The notes: generated by a model from the sequence alone, not told the origin. Positions 36,494-45,517 are shown, counted from the stretch's first letter. The stretch is DNA of 64,000 bases from Segatella copri (GCF_026015295.1 NZ_JAPDUW010000001.1:3576501-3640500); one strand, 5' to 3'. A program made the numbers and translations.

Positions 36494-37246
36494 TCATCTG
36501 TCGAGCCAATTCTTCAATTTCATGATTTTGTCTTTGCTGACCACAATTCGCAACTCAGGAAATCCATGAAGGCTAATGGTCATTTTGTATTTGAAGAAAT
36601 TGGTGAGTTTGTCAATGCGCTCGATATTTACCATATATTGGCGGCTGACACGGAAGAACAAATTGGGATTTAATTGCAGCTCCAAGTCATTCAAAGATTG
36701 GTTGATGGGTACAGAATTACCATCACTAAGGTATGCCCTAACGACACCATTTTCTGATAAAAAATAACTAATGTCAGTTGTCTTGACAAGTTTGAAGCCA
36801 TCATAGATATGCACAAGGAAATAGTCTCTCCATTTCTTACCTGTTGCCATCCCCATTTTCTCCATCAGAGCTGAGTAATCTATGACTTTATTGCACAGGG
36901 CTTTAGCCTTTGTTAGAGCTTTCGCCAATTCTTCTGTCAATATCGGTTTCTGAAGATAGGCGATGCCATTGCTCTTGAATGCTTCCAAGGCATATTCATT
37001 ATAAGCCGTGGTAAATATCACAGGAGAAGTTGGGGCTATCTCCAAGAAAGCCTCGAACACATCACCATCGCCCAGTCTTATATCCGCAAAGATTACATCC
37101 TCGTCATGCGGATTTTGCAGATAGTCGATGACCGCTCTCATTGTTGTTAACGGTCCTTGTATTTCCATAGAGTTGTCTATGTTTTGCAAGAGGCGTTTCA
37201 GTCTTGAAAAACCACGTTCTTCGTCTTCTATGATTAAAACTTTCAT
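36494..37246 (-). CDS. LytTR-family response regulator
   Basis: The 250-residue protein has a receiver domain (1-125): acidic pocket IIEDEE, phosphorylated Asp55 in VIFADIRLGD, Thr in FTTAYNEYA and Lys in YLQKPI. Residues about 140-250 are a LytTR DNA-binding domain (FLVHIYDGFKLVKTTDISYF, FFRVSRQYMVNIERI). It overlaps the sensor kinase gene by ATGA. The likely targets are nearby: three ATGAA repeats 21 bp apart lie in front of the kinase gene and the divergent lipoprotein gene. Confidence 0.9.
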   Translation of the reverse strand: MKVLIIEDEERGFSRLKRLLQNIDNSMEIQGPLTTMRAVIDYLQNPHDEDVIFADIRLGDGDVFEAFLEIAPTSPVIFTTAYNEYALEAFKSNGIAYLQKPILTEELAKALTKAKALCNKVIDYSALMEKMGMATGKKWRDYFLVHIYDGFKLVKTTDISYFLSENGVVRAYLSDGNSVPINQSLNDLELQLNPNLFFRVSRQYMVNIERIDKLTNFFKYKMTISLHGFPELRIVVSKDKIMKLKNWLDR

Positions 37247-38247
37247 GATTTTGATAAGATTGGAAGTTTAACTTCAAAATATTTATTGTCGTTACTAACG
37301 ACTAGTTCCTTTCCTAATAGACTATAGCGCAGACGCAAGTTTGACAATCCCTTTTGTGTTGTAGGTAAAGTGCTCTTTATCGGATTCACTACATTTCTAA
37401 CGATAATATATTCGCCATGACAATACACTGAGATAAAAAGCGGTCTTTCCTTGGTATGACAGTTATGCTTTATCGCATTCTCTACCATCATTTGTATCGC
37501 CAATGGCAAGGTCTCATTCTTGCATATTTCCAGTTCTTCGGCAATTTCCACATGTATGGTATGAGGAGAACTTATCTCTTGAAGCTCACAATAGTTCTTC
37601 ACGAAATGAATCTCTTCATGTACTGGCACCGTCTCATCATCCAGATGTGTGACTACATATCTATAGATTTCAGAGAATTTCAGAGTGAAACTTTCTGCCT
37701 GTACAGGATTCTCCTCAATCAAGTCTGCCAACGTGTTGATGCTGTTGAATATGAAATGCGGATTCATCTGCAGACGCAAGAGATTATTGGTAAGCACTAC
37801 GTTTTCCTTCTCTTTTCTGATGAGGATGGAGCAATAATATAGGCACGCATTCACCATGGTCAGCAATGTGGCGATTAATCCAAAAACATATAATCTGTCC
37901 CAATATACATCGTTCCCAGCATGCCAAAGGCTATCAAATATGTTTTCAAATGCAACAGCCCAAACAGAATTGGCTAGCAACAACAATAGGATATGGGTGA
38001 CAAAACGAGGATTGCTTATCTTGTTTTTTACAAAAATGTCACCCAAGGAAATAGAAACCCACAAAGAGAATAATGTGTAAAAGGAACAATATACTATGTC
38101 GAAGCACAAGTCCTCGAAAGTGACACCTGTACCCACAAACGTATCAAAGTCCATCAGTGCCCATAGCAAGTAGGAAAAGATGCATGTGGTGATGGATATG
38201 ATGAACCAACTCTTTATAAAACCATGATATTTCTTCATATTACTCAT
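37243..38247 (-). CDS. LytS-type membrane sensor histidine kinase
   Basis: The product has four predicted membrane helices in the first 150 residues (WFIISITTCIFSYLLWALM, HILLLLLANSVWAVAFENI) and then a His_kinase domain with NPHFIFNSINTLADLIEENP (phosphorylated His) and an ATPase part with MMVENAIKHNCH and GLSNLRLRYSLLG. It passes phosphate to the regulator overlapping at its 3' end. ATG 38247 is given; ATG 38238 is also good because the promoter box at 38257-38264 leaves little leader. The frame beginning at 38259 lies in the promoter and is rejected. The signal sensed is unknown. Confidence 0.85.
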   Translation of the reverse strand: MSNMKKYHGFIKSWFIISITTCIFSYLLWALMDFDTFVGTGVTFEDLCFDIVYCSFYTLFSLWVSISLGDIFVKNKISNPRFVTHILLLLLANSVWAVAFENIFDSLWHAGNDVYWDRLYVFGLIATLLTMVNACLYYCSILIRKEKENVVLTNNLLRLQMNPHFIFNSINTLADLIEENPVQAESFTLKFSEIYRYVVTHLDDETVPVHEEIHFVKNYCELQEISSPHTIHVEIAEELEICKNETLPLAIQMMVENAIKHNCHTKERPLFISVYCHGEYIIVRNVVNPIKSTLPTTQKGLSNLRLRYSLLGKELVVSNDNKYFEVKLPILSKS

Positions 38248-38256
38248 TTTTGCTTG

Positions 38257-38264
38257 CAAATTTA
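38257..38264 (-). promoter_or_regulatory. -7 promoter box TAAATTTG of the kinase operon
   Basis: On the minus strand TAAATTTG lies 10-20 bp before the candidate start codons, giving a very short leader. Confidence 0.6.
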
Positions 38265-38292
38265 GTTTTTTTTTTCGAGATAGACAATAGTA

Positions 38293-38353
38293 AGAACCAT
38301 GAATGACGAAAAAACACTCATGAATCCGCTATTTTCGCTTATGAACCATTCAT
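38293..38353. promoter_or_regulatory. Three direct repeats of ATGAA(T/C), period 21 bp
   Basis: ATGAA starts at 38299, 38320 and 38341, within CCATGAATGAC, TCATGAATCCG and TTATGAACCAT. They lie between the divergent promoters of the kinase (38257-38264) and the lipoprotein (38452-38459). They are candidate sites for the LytTR regulator. Confidence 0.55.
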
Positions 38354-38451
38354 AGCATAGTAAGATAAGGTTCATCTGTGGTTTTGAGTGATTCACACCT
38401 CAATTTCTCCGAATCACGATGATTGTACTTGCATAGTCTGAAATATCTTAA

Positions 38452-38459
38452 TACTTTTG
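38452..38459 (+). promoter_or_regulatory. -7 promoter box TACTTTTG
   Basis: TACTTTTG lies 37 bp before the ATG at 38497 of the lipoprotein gene. Confidence 0.55.
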
Positions 38460-38496
38460 CACTCGAAAAATTTAGGTTAAATCAAAAATAAGGTAA

Positions 38497-39555
38497 ATGA
38501 AAAAGTTAATTTTAGCAATGTGTACAGCTTCACTTCTGTTCTCATGTACAGATGATGATAGCCTAAGTACAAACTCAGCCCCAGTAGCAGACAATAATGG
38601 AATTGAGGTTGTAGAAGTATCCAATGGAAATGTTGTACAAGGTACACGAACATTGGGGGATGGAGAACTTGCGCTGAAATTTGATTCAGAGGCTAGTTTC
38701 CAGAAGTTCAAGAACGAGTTACTTAACGAGTCTAGTTTCGCAAGAACCGAGACTATTAGCAAATATGGCATCAAGAATCTTTATGATTTAGCAGATGATG
38801 CAGACGCAGAGCTTGAAAAGATTGGTAATGAGGCAACATCATTATCTGATTTCAACGCTAAATACTCAGAGTATAAAAAGAAGTATGAGGGACTGTTGAT
38901 AACTGATGCTTCGGACAATTCTGATGTATCATTGTATGTACCTAATGCTGATTCACCAGAATCATATATTGCGAATAAGGATGGCTATTTCGTTGTTGGA
39001 AATGAAGTCAGAAAAATTAGTGTAAATTCTGAAAACTATCCAAATTATCCATCCCTCCCATCTATCCCTGGTCAGAAAGCACCATCACAGGAAGGTACAG
39101 TTGCTGGCACTAACAAAGTGGAACTCAGACCACGCAGCAACACCAAGATATATTTTGAAGCGTATGCTCAAGGGTATTATCTTCGAGTAAAGATGAGTGC
39201 TAAGAAACATATGTGGTATGGGTGGAAAAATGACCCACACCGTCAATATTTCTTTGATTCCTATCTTGACAACAACTTTGTCTATCTCGGACAAGGAAAA
39301 TATGGACAAGAAGCCATTGTCAATAGACTTCCTAGATATATCTTCAATAACGAGAAGGCAGTAAAGAATGGCTTTGACATCATTTTAGGAAAGAGACAGA
39401 CCGCTGCTAAGTTTACTGGAGAATTCCATGTCTGGTCAGACTTAACTTCAGAACATGACAAAGATGGAAATGACATAACAGAGAAAGTTGGAAATTTTGT
39501 CATGCCTAAATGCTTGGAAAGCAAAGCCCAAATTGTAAAAATAGACATTCTATAA
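38497..39555 (+). CDS. Lipoprotein of unknown function
   Basis: The 352-residue product has a lipoprotein signal (MKKLILAMCTASLLFSCTDDD, cysteine 17) followed by an acidic, low-complexity stretch, which often means export to the outer surface in Bacteroidota. The rest has charged helices (EASFQKFKNELLNESSF) and then a beta-rich region rich in aromatic residues. No named domain is evident. It is 12 bp before the barrel protein gene, so the two form one operon. Its promoter region carries the three 21-bp repeats shared with the two-component genes, suggesting control by them. Confidence 0.75.
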   Translation: MKKLILAMCTASLLFSCTDDDSLSTNSAPVADNNGIEVVEVSNGNVVQGTRTLGDGELALKFDSEASFQKFKNELLNESSFARTETISKYGIKNLYDLADDADAELEKIGNEATSLSDFNAKYSEYKKKYEGLLITDASDNSDVSLYVPNADSPESYIANKDGYFVVGNEVRKISVNSENYPNYPSLPSIPGQKAPSQEGTVAGTNKVELRPRSNTKIYFEAYAQGYYLRVKMSAKKHMWYGWKNDPHRQYFFDSYLDNNFVYLGQGKYGQEAIVNRLPRYIFNNEKAVKNGFDIILGKRQTAAKFTGEFHVWSDLTSEHDKDGNDITEKVGNFVMPKCLESKAQIVKIDIL

Positions 39556-39567
39556 AATTATAAGACG

Positions 39568-40251
39568 ATGAAGAAAGTATTTTTAGCTATGCTTATCATG
39601 GCAAGTCTCTTACCTTTGTGCAGCATGGCACAACAGGGAGTCAAGGTGGATTTACATACTGGTACAAACTTGTCAGGTTTTGTTGGTGGAAATTCCTATG
39701 TAGCCCAAGATCAAAAAATGAAAATGGGTGCAAGTGTAGGTGTTGGGGTATCCTATGAAACAAGCAAGAACTTTGTCTATTCCTCGGGAATTGATTTCTT
39801 AATGACGGCAGGTAGCTATACCGCCATGTCAGACTACTATAATGGTGGACTTACAGCTGCATTTCCTGCGGTAAATTCAAGAGAACTATCCATCCAAATT
39901 CCTGTCAAGTTTGGATATGACTTCACTCTGGGTGAGAAGTTGCATTTCATTCCTTCTGTTGGTGCGTATGGAAGATTTTCCATGGTATCTATCAAGGAGA
40001 ATGTAACCGAGAATACAGATGGAAAGTCTGGTAATAGCTTCAAATGGAACAGCTTCAACAACTATCAACATAATACCAATCGCCTTGATGGTTATAAGCG
40101 ATGGGATGTTGGAGGCTTAATTGAAGGAAAGTTTGTTTATGCCAATCGTTATGCTGTAACATTAGGCTATTCTCGTGGTTTTCTTGACAAGTCACCTCAG
40201 TTTAAATTCAAGAACCACAGCTATCATCTGACATTGGGATATACATTATAG
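39568..40251 (+). CDS. Outer-membrane beta-barrel protein (PorT/OMP_b-brl_2 type)
   Basis: The 227-residue product has a signal peptide (ends CSMAQ) and alternating strands typical of eight-stranded barrels in this family: VKVDLHTGTNLSGF at the start, VGVGVSYETSKNFVYSSGID in the middle and HSYHLTLGYTL with the terminal aromatic-containing strand. It is co-transcribed with the lipoprotein before it and converges on the lanthipeptide export genes. A role in envelope sensing or protection is possible but not shown. Confidence 0.8.
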   Translation: MKKVFLAMLIMASLLPLCSMAQQGVKVDLHTGTNLSGFVGGNSYVAQDQKMKMGASVGVGVSYETSKNFVYSSGIDFLMTAGSYTAMSDYYNGGLTAAFPAVNSRELSIQIPVKFGYDFTLGEKLHFIPSVGAYGRFSMVSIKENVTENTDGKSGNSFKWNSFNNYQHNTNRLDGYKRWDVGGLIEGKFVYANRYAVTLGYSRGFLDKSPQFKFKNHSYHLTLGYTL

Positions 40252-40282
40252 TGGTTCTCCTTGATTTTACAACAACAATGAA

Positions 40283-40333
40283 GACACTTTGTGGCAATTC
40301 TTGTAAAGAATAACCACAAAGTGTCATTTTTTA
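40283..40333. terminator. Terminator between the convergent barrel and lanthipeptide operons
   Basis: GACACTTTGTGG and CCACAAAGTGTC form a 12-bp stem with a loop, followed by ATTTTTT. An A/T flank on the left makes it useful on both strands. Confidence 0.8.
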
Positions 40334-40349
40334 TATTTGCTTACTAGAA

Positions 40350-40826
40350 TTATCCAAATACCTGCTGCCACAACGTTTTGTTGCTTACGATGATCCTGAC
40401 ATCGGCTTTCATATACTTTTGCAGTATAGGAATATTTTGTCCCTGTGTGCTCACAGTGGCTGTAGCCATAAAATAGTTGCCATCTTCCCTATGTATGAGT
40501 TTGGCATTATGGCTTATGATGTTGCAGTGATAAGATGCATTGTCGTTGCCCTCGAAAGAAACATGAGCTGTCCTTGGCTCATCGAAAAGATGCAAATACT
40601 TATATGGTACAAACACTTGCACTGTTCTTTGATTGAGAACCTCACCATTAGCCTCTATGGATATAGGATAAGGTATCTTATAAAAAGCGACTGCGAAGGC
40701 GAGGACTATGATGGTAATGATTATAGTCCCCAAGCTGACGAGGCGAGGAGGAACCTTGCCTATCACGTTCCTCACCTTCTCACTTCTCAACTCGATATTA
40801 TCTGATTCTCTTTCTTTCTGTTCCAT
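40350..40826 (-). CDS. Very short membrane-fusion-like protein of the lanthipeptide exporter
   Basis: The 158-residue product has one membrane helix (LGTIIITIIVLAFAVAFY, about 33-50) and then PIEANGEVL-like and VQVFVPYKYLHLF segments with a beta-rich end (ADVRIIVSNKTLWQQVFG). This is the build of HlyD/MFP adaptor ends, where the first beta strand after the helix meets the last beta part. Usual adaptors are 300-450 residues with a long coiled-coil hairpin; that hairpin and the lipoyl part are absent here. It starts 12 bp after the ABC exporter gene. It could be a deletion product or a minimal adaptor. Its frame is fully open, which favours a working small protein. Confidence 0.7.
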   Translation of the reverse strand: MEQKERESDNIELRSEKVRNVIGKVPPRLVSLGTIIITIIVLAFAVAFYKIPYPISIEANGEVLNQRTVQVFVPYKYLHLFDEPRTAHVSFEGNDNASYHCNIISHNAKLIHREDGNYFMATATVSTQGQNIPILQKYMKADVRIIVSNKTLWQQVFG

Positions 40827-40838
40827 GTCAAAAACATT

Positions 40839-43043
40839 TTAGTTTCCCAATTCCAACTGATTCTTCACAAGATTATAGTATGCCCCTCGCTTGGCGGTCA
40901 AAGACTCATGGTTGCCAACCTCAACGACCTTACCATGGTCTATGACTACGATTTGGTCGGCATTCTTCACCGTACTCAGTCGATGAGCCACAATCACGAC
41001 AGTCTTACCCTTATAGAATTTATCCAAGTTCTCCACAATGTTTCTCTCATTGTTGGCATCGAGCGAGTTGGTCGCCTCGTCAAGGAAGATGTAGTCGGGA
41101 TTCTTATACACCGCTCTTGCTATCAAGATACGCTGTTTCTGTCCCTGGCTCAGTCCCACTCCATCACGTCCAATCTTGGTATTGAACTTCAGCGGCAAGG
41201 CCATCACATAATCCTTGATGCAAGCTATCTCGGCTGCTTTCAACAACCGCTCCTTGTCTATGTCACCATCATCAACAGCAATGTTTCGTGCGATACTCTC
41301 CGAGAAGATAACACCATCCTGCATGACAACGCCACATTGTCTGCGCCACCATTTCTTGTTGAGCTTATTGATGTTGGTATTTCCTATGTTGATTTGCCCC
41401 TCCAAGACAGAATAATAGCCGAGCATCAAACGGATGAGGGTGGTCTTTCCACTGCCAGATGCGCCAACGATGGCTGTCACCTTACCTTGCGGAATGTGAA
41501 TGCTCACATCGTCTATGGTCTTGCGCAAAGCATGTGGGTCGTACTTGAACATGATGTTCTTGATGTCAATGCCCTCATTCTTATCTTCAATAGAAGTTAG
41601 CAAACCTTCCTTTCCATTTTCATCATCCATCTGGTGAATCTCGTTGATTCGCTCCAAGCTAATCTTCACATCTTGCAGAGAATAGAAGAAGTTCATCAGT
41701 TGCTCCACTGGTGAGTTGAGCTGTCCGATGATGTATTGCACGGCAAGCATCATACCAAGTGTCATTTGCCCATGTATCACGGCGGTTGCAGCCACTACCG
41801 TGATGATGATGTTCTTCACCTCGTTGATAAAGATACTTCCTGCCTCCTGTGTCTGTTGGAGTTTGAGTGATTTCATCTGCACCCCAAACAAGTCTGCTTG
41901 CGTGTCCTCCCATTCCCATCTTCTACGTTGTTCACAATCCTGCAACTTGATTTCCTGCATGGAGGTGATAAACTCATAAGTTTTGTTATTGTTGATAGCT
42001 TGCTGCTCAAACAATTCATAGTCGAGCACCTTTCTCCGTTTCAAGAACAAGGTCATCCATCCGCCATAGAGGATACTTCCCAACAGGAAAATGACAAACA
42101 CCAATTTATTATAGAAGAACAGTACCACCGAGAATACCACGAAGGTGAGCATGGCAAACGTGATGTTGAGCGTCTGCTGCGTCAAGAAAGTATTTACTCG
42201 GCTATGGTCGTTCATTCTTTGCATCAAGTCGCCCATGAGTTTCGTATCAAAGAAAGACATAGGCAGTTTCAATAGCTTGATGAAGAAGTCACTTACTAAT
42301 GATATGTTGATGCGTAAGGATATGTGAAGCAACAACCATCTGCGGATAAAGTCTATTGCCGTCCGGCTGATTGTAAGCATCAACTGCCCCAAGAGTATCA
42401 GCCAAACAAAACCTATATCTTGGTCCTTGATACCGACATCCACGATAGATTGGGTAAGGAATGGCAGGACAAGCTGCAGGAGGCTTCCGACTACCAGACC
42501 CAAGATGATTTGTCCGAAATACTTGCGGTATTTCTTCACATACCCAAAGAGAAAGCGGAAAGACCTCTTTTCTTTGATTTTCTCTTCACCTTGCATCTTA
42601 TAAGTAAAGAACGCAGGAGTGGTTTCCAAGAACATAGCAATGCCCTTGTCCTCACCATTGGAGTTCGTGCTTATCCAATGTTGTTTGAACTCGTCTAAGG
42701 TATAAGCAACCAATCCCTTCCCTGGGTCTGCTACATAGAACTTCTTGGATTTCTTAATCTTATATAAGACCACAAAGTGATTCTGATTCCAATGGAGAAT
42801 ACAGGGCAATGGAGCTTCGTTTAACATGGCGATAGAAATTCTCGCACATGCCGTATGTAATCCAAGAGTATTAGCTGCTTCATTGATTCCTAACATTGAA
42901 ACACCTTCCGTTGTGGCAAAGCAAAGTTTCGACAGAGAATCTAATGTATATTCCCTGCCGAAATATTTACATACCATTTGCAAACTGGCTATGCCACATT
43001 GCATGGAATCATGTTGATGAAAACTTTCTATCGTTTTGGTCAT
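40839..43043 (-). CDS. ABC exporter with N-terminal C39 leader peptidase (LanT-like)
   Basis: The 734-residue protein has all three parts of a peptidase-containing ABC transporter. The C39 domain (1-130) has Cys16 in HDSMQCGIASLQM, the His in NQNHFVVLYKI and the Asp in FYVADPGKG. The membrane domain spans about 160-440. The ATPase domain (about 480-734) has Walker A GASGSGKTT, signature LSQGQKQRIL, Walker B YIFLDEATNSLD and the switch His in IVAHRLSTV. It should cut the precursor after its double glycine and export the core. It sits between the barrel gene (3 bp upstream) and the short adaptor gene (12 bp downstream). Confidence 0.95.
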   Translation of the reverse strand: MTKTIESFHQHDSMQCGIASLQMVCKYFGREYTLDSLSKLCFATTEGVSMLGINEAANTLGLHTACARISIAMLNEAPLPCILHWNQNHFVVLYKIKKSKKFYVADPGKGLVAYTLDEFKQHWISTNSNGEDKGIAMFLETTPAFFTYKMQGEEKIKEKRSFRFLFGYVKKYRKYFGQIILGLVVGSLLQLVLPFLTQSIVDVGIKDQDIGFVWLILLGQLMLTISRTAIDFIRRWLLLHISLRINISLVSDFFIKLLKLPMSFFDTKLMGDLMQRMNDHSRVNTFLTQQTLNITFAMLTFVVFSVVLFFYNKLVFVIFLLGSILYGGWMTLFLKRRKVLDYELFEQQAINNNKTYEFITSMQEIKLQDCEQRRRWEWEDTQADLFGVQMKSLKLQQTQEAGSIFINEVKNIIITVVAATAVIHGQMTLGMMLAVQYIIGQLNSPVEQLMNFFYSLQDVKISLERINEIHQMDDENGKEGLLTSIEDKNEGIDIKNIMFKYDPHALRKTIDDVSIHIPQGKVTAIVGASGSGKTTLIRLMLGYYSVLEGQINIGNTNINKLNKKWWRRQCGVVMQDGVIFSESIARNIAVDDGDIDKERLLKAAEIACIKDYVMALPLKFNTKIGRDGVGLSQGQKQRILIARAVYKNPDYIFLDEATNSLDANNERNIVENLDKFYKGKTVVIVAHRLSTVKNADQIVVIDHGKVVEVGNHESLTAKRGAYYNLVKNQLELGN

Positions 43044-43046
43044 TGA

Positions 43047-45104
43047 TTAATACATTTTCATGATAGCACTATCAATATTCTTATTAACTTCTATTTCTCC
43101 ACGTTCTGATTTCTTGCCATAGTTAAAGTTGTAAGTCAGAGTTAAATTAATATTACGCCCATCAGCATCGCTAAAATTCCACGAATTTCTATTATAGCAT
43201 CCATACTCCATTGTTATATGTTGCTTGTCGTAACGTGAAAATGGGTTACGTGCTAAAGCCTCAATTGTCAATGACTTATGAGCCCAATTCGCTTTCCATT
43301 CATAGGTGGGGCGACGGTTTATGAGCCAGGGTTGGCGAATATCAAGCGATTTATAAGGGGTAAGATAATCAAAACTAAACATCCATTCCCCTGCAAGATA
43401 AACCAAGCCACTTTTTATGCGTAAACTGTTGTGCGACATATTATAGGCTGAGCCCCTTAATGTATTACATTCTTCAATTGTCGTGGCATTCAAACGTAAA
43501 TGTTCATTCAATAAATTATAGGTGCAACTTACACTAAACATATTGCCGTAGAAAGTTCCCCCATTTATACGAGTATCAAAAATCGTATTCGTGTTAGCTG
43601 TATACTGATGTACTATGTTATCAAAATAAATGTTGCTATCATAGGATAAAGATAAATGCAATTTACCTATCTGTCCATTATATGAAAGAGTGTTTCCTAA
43701 CACTTTCATTGGGACAATATCTGGATTACCACAAGTTGCCTCAAAAAAAGATGTCGGAACAACCATAGAATTCTTTTCTGACGGCTCAAATAGGGTATGC
43801 GTAAAAAGACCATTTAACGAAAAAGAATGCTTGCTATTAATGGCATAATTTCCTCCATAAAATGCGACTGGTATACAGTAATTGTCATGTACGGAGTTTA
43901 AAGATACGGCAGTATTAGACAAACCTGCAGAGACATAATAATAGTATTTCTCACTGTATTTGCTAAGTTGAAGTAATCCAACAGTAACATTGGAAGTCAG
44001 TTGCTGTTTACCCATTGCAGTTCCAGCATAATCATCAGTATAATGTTTATAATCATTACTCAACACCCCTGTTAGGGTAAGACTATTTTTCAAAGTTTTA
44101 GAATAACGTATATTTCCATTCAGCACAAAGTTGTCTTCTATTACTTTAGAACTTAGGGATGATTGTTCTGTTTCTGCATACAGACTGTAGTATTTATTGT
44201 GCCCCATAGAAGCAGATGCTGTAATGTCAAAAGCCTGCTCTTTCGGCAACCATAATGTATAATTTGCATATGCAGATGGTGCTATAGATTGGCTATTATT
44301 GGCTATAGTCCGTCTCGTTGTGCCATATGGTTCTGTGTAGGAAATACTCTGTATGGTGTTGGTATTTGGCGTAGCTTGGCGAGTAAAGCCCACATAAGTA
44401 TTTAATCTATGGCTGTTACCCATTGAGGTTAAACGCAATCGTATGGCTTGCCCGTTGTTTTTTTTCAACGAGCTTTCATCATTATAATTACGTTCCAGAA
44501 CGGATTTGTCCGAAAAGGTAAACATATCATTTCCTCCTGTATAGCTATGGTCTCTATGCCAGTCACCTATGGCTGTTAGCGAAAGTGAGTATCGTTTCTT
44601 ATTGAAATCAGCAAAAGCTAGATATTCTCCCGATTTGTAAGCAAATCCTTCGTTTGCAGACAAATACACATTGCCTCCATAATTCATTTTTATCGTAACA
44701 AAATTAACCAATCCTGCTTTACCCGCATATTTGCCGCTTGGAGTTCTTATATATTCTATTGTACGAATGTTCTTTGCGCTAAGAGATGCTACATCTTCAG
44801 GTAATGCCTCCATACCATTAATGCACAAAACGACCTCTCCTCCACTATGAGTAGTAATACTACGAGTACGTGCCGATACTTCCAAGTCAGGAGTCTGCAT
44901 AAGATACAGTAAATTAAAACCGTTAGCAGAATGTTTTTTCTCGAGTTGAGTTGGTATCAACAATGTCTTGTTGCTCATTTCTATCTGACCTTCTGCGGTC
45001 ACAACAACCTCTGGCAATTTTTCATTTTTAAGACTATCTGTTTGTGCTTTAACATCTGTTAAAAAAACAAGCAATGAGCAAAAAATAATTAAGTATTTAT
45101 ACAT
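43047..45104 (-). CDS. TonB-receptor-like outer-membrane barrel in the lanthipeptide operon
   Basis: The 685-residue product has a signal peptide (IIFCSLLVFLTDVKAQ), then LPEVVVTAEGQIEMSN and a plug-like domain (about 30-150, TRSITTHSGGEVVLCINGMEA, IRTIEYIRTPSGKYAGKAG) as in TonB-dependent/OMP_b-brl_3 proteins. The rest is a large barrel ending NINLTLTYNFNYG and a short charged tail. It lacks the carboxypeptidase-like domain seen in the SusC proteins here. Placed between the precursor and the exporter, it may pass the peptide through the outer membrane or protect the producer. The function is inferred from position only. Confidence 0.8.
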   Translation of the reverse strand: MYKYLIIFCSLLVFLTDVKAQTDSLKNEKLPEVVVTAEGQIEMSNKTLLIPTQLEKKHSANGFNLLYLMQTPDLEVSARTRSITTHSGGEVVLCINGMEALPEDVASLSAKNIRTIEYIRTPSGKYAGKAGLVNFVTIKMNYGGNVYLSANEGFAYKSGEYLAFADFNKKRYSLSLTAIGDWHRDHSYTGGNDMFTFSDKSVLERNYNDESSLKKNNGQAIRLRLTSMGNSHRLNTYVGFTRQATPNTNTIQSISYTEPYGTTRRTIANNSQSIAPSAYANYTLWLPKEQAFDITASASMGHNKYYSLYAETEQSSLSSKVIEDNFVLNGNIRYSKTLKNSLTLTGVLSNDYKHYTDDYAGTAMGKQQLTSNVTVGLLQLSKYSEKYYYYVSAGLSNTAVSLNSVHDNYCIPVAFYGGNYAINSKHSFSLNGLFTHTLFEPSEKNSMVVPTSFFEATCGNPDIVPMKVLGNTLSYNGQIGKLHLSLSYDSNIYFDNIVHQYTANTNTIFDTRINGGTFYGNMFSVSCTYNLLNEHLRLNATTIEECNTLRGSAYNMSHNSLRIKSGLVYLAGEWMFSFDYLTPYKSLDIRQPWLINRRPTYEWKANWAHKSLTIEALARNPFSRYDKQHITMEYGCYNRNSWNFSDADGRNINLTLTYNFNYGKKSERGEIEVNKNIDSAIMKMY

Positions 45105-45157
45105 TTAAGATATTATGGAGTAATTTATATATATATATTTAAAGATGATAAAATCAT

Positions 45158-45194
45158 GGATGGGCGTGTCAATATATGCTTGACACTCCCATCC
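45158..45194 (-). other. Long hairpin after the precursor gene
   Basis: GGATGGGCGTGTCAA pairs with TTGACACTCCCATCC (one mismatch) around a 7-nt loop. On the minus strand it is followed by ATGATTTTATC, a weak terminator. It may stop part of the transcripts or protect the mRNA 3' end, giving more precursor than exporter. Confidence 0.65.
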
Positions 45195-45231
45195 ACACAG
45201 AATACTAAACGTAGCCTCGTTACTCTAGTTC

Positions 45232-45459
45232 TTATTTCTTTATTGTTGGTAAACTAGGTCGTGGCTTTGGTTTTACTATTGGACATACGCAATTGCAAGT
45301 TGAAGTAGAAACACAGCTTTGGCTGCTTCTTGATGAGCCGCAAGAACCTTGAGCGGCAACAGTGTGTGCTTGTCCTCCAAGCACAAGCATTAGTGACTCC
45401 TTGTTCAAAACAGAAAATTCGTCTGTCAGAACTGATTTCAACTGATTAAACTTTTTCAT
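45232..45459 (-). CDS. Class II lanthipeptide precursor with GG leader
   Basis: The 75-residue product begins MKKFNQLKSVLTDEFSVLNK and reaches a double glycine at 28-29 (LMLVLGGQ), the GG-Bacteroidales type of leader. The 46-residue core has five Cys (40, 49, 55, 57, 59), ten Ser/Thr between residues 39 and 54, and a Pro/Lys-rich tail (PIVKPKPRPSLPTIKK) without Cys. The CxCxC cluster and the Ser/Thr-rich stretch before it are the parts expected to form lanthionine rings made by the LanM encoded just upstream. The C39 exporter in the same operon should cut after GG. Ring pattern and activity cannot be read from sequence. Confidence 0.9.
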   Translation of the reverse strand: MKKFNQLKSVLTDEFSVLNKESLMLVLGGQAHTVAAQGSCGSSRSSQSCVSTSTCNCVCPIVKPKPRPSLPTIKK

Positions 45460-45517
45460 TGATTAAATATATTTAAATTAGCCTACTCTATAAGCTTTTC
45501 GGCAACTGCTTTATTCC

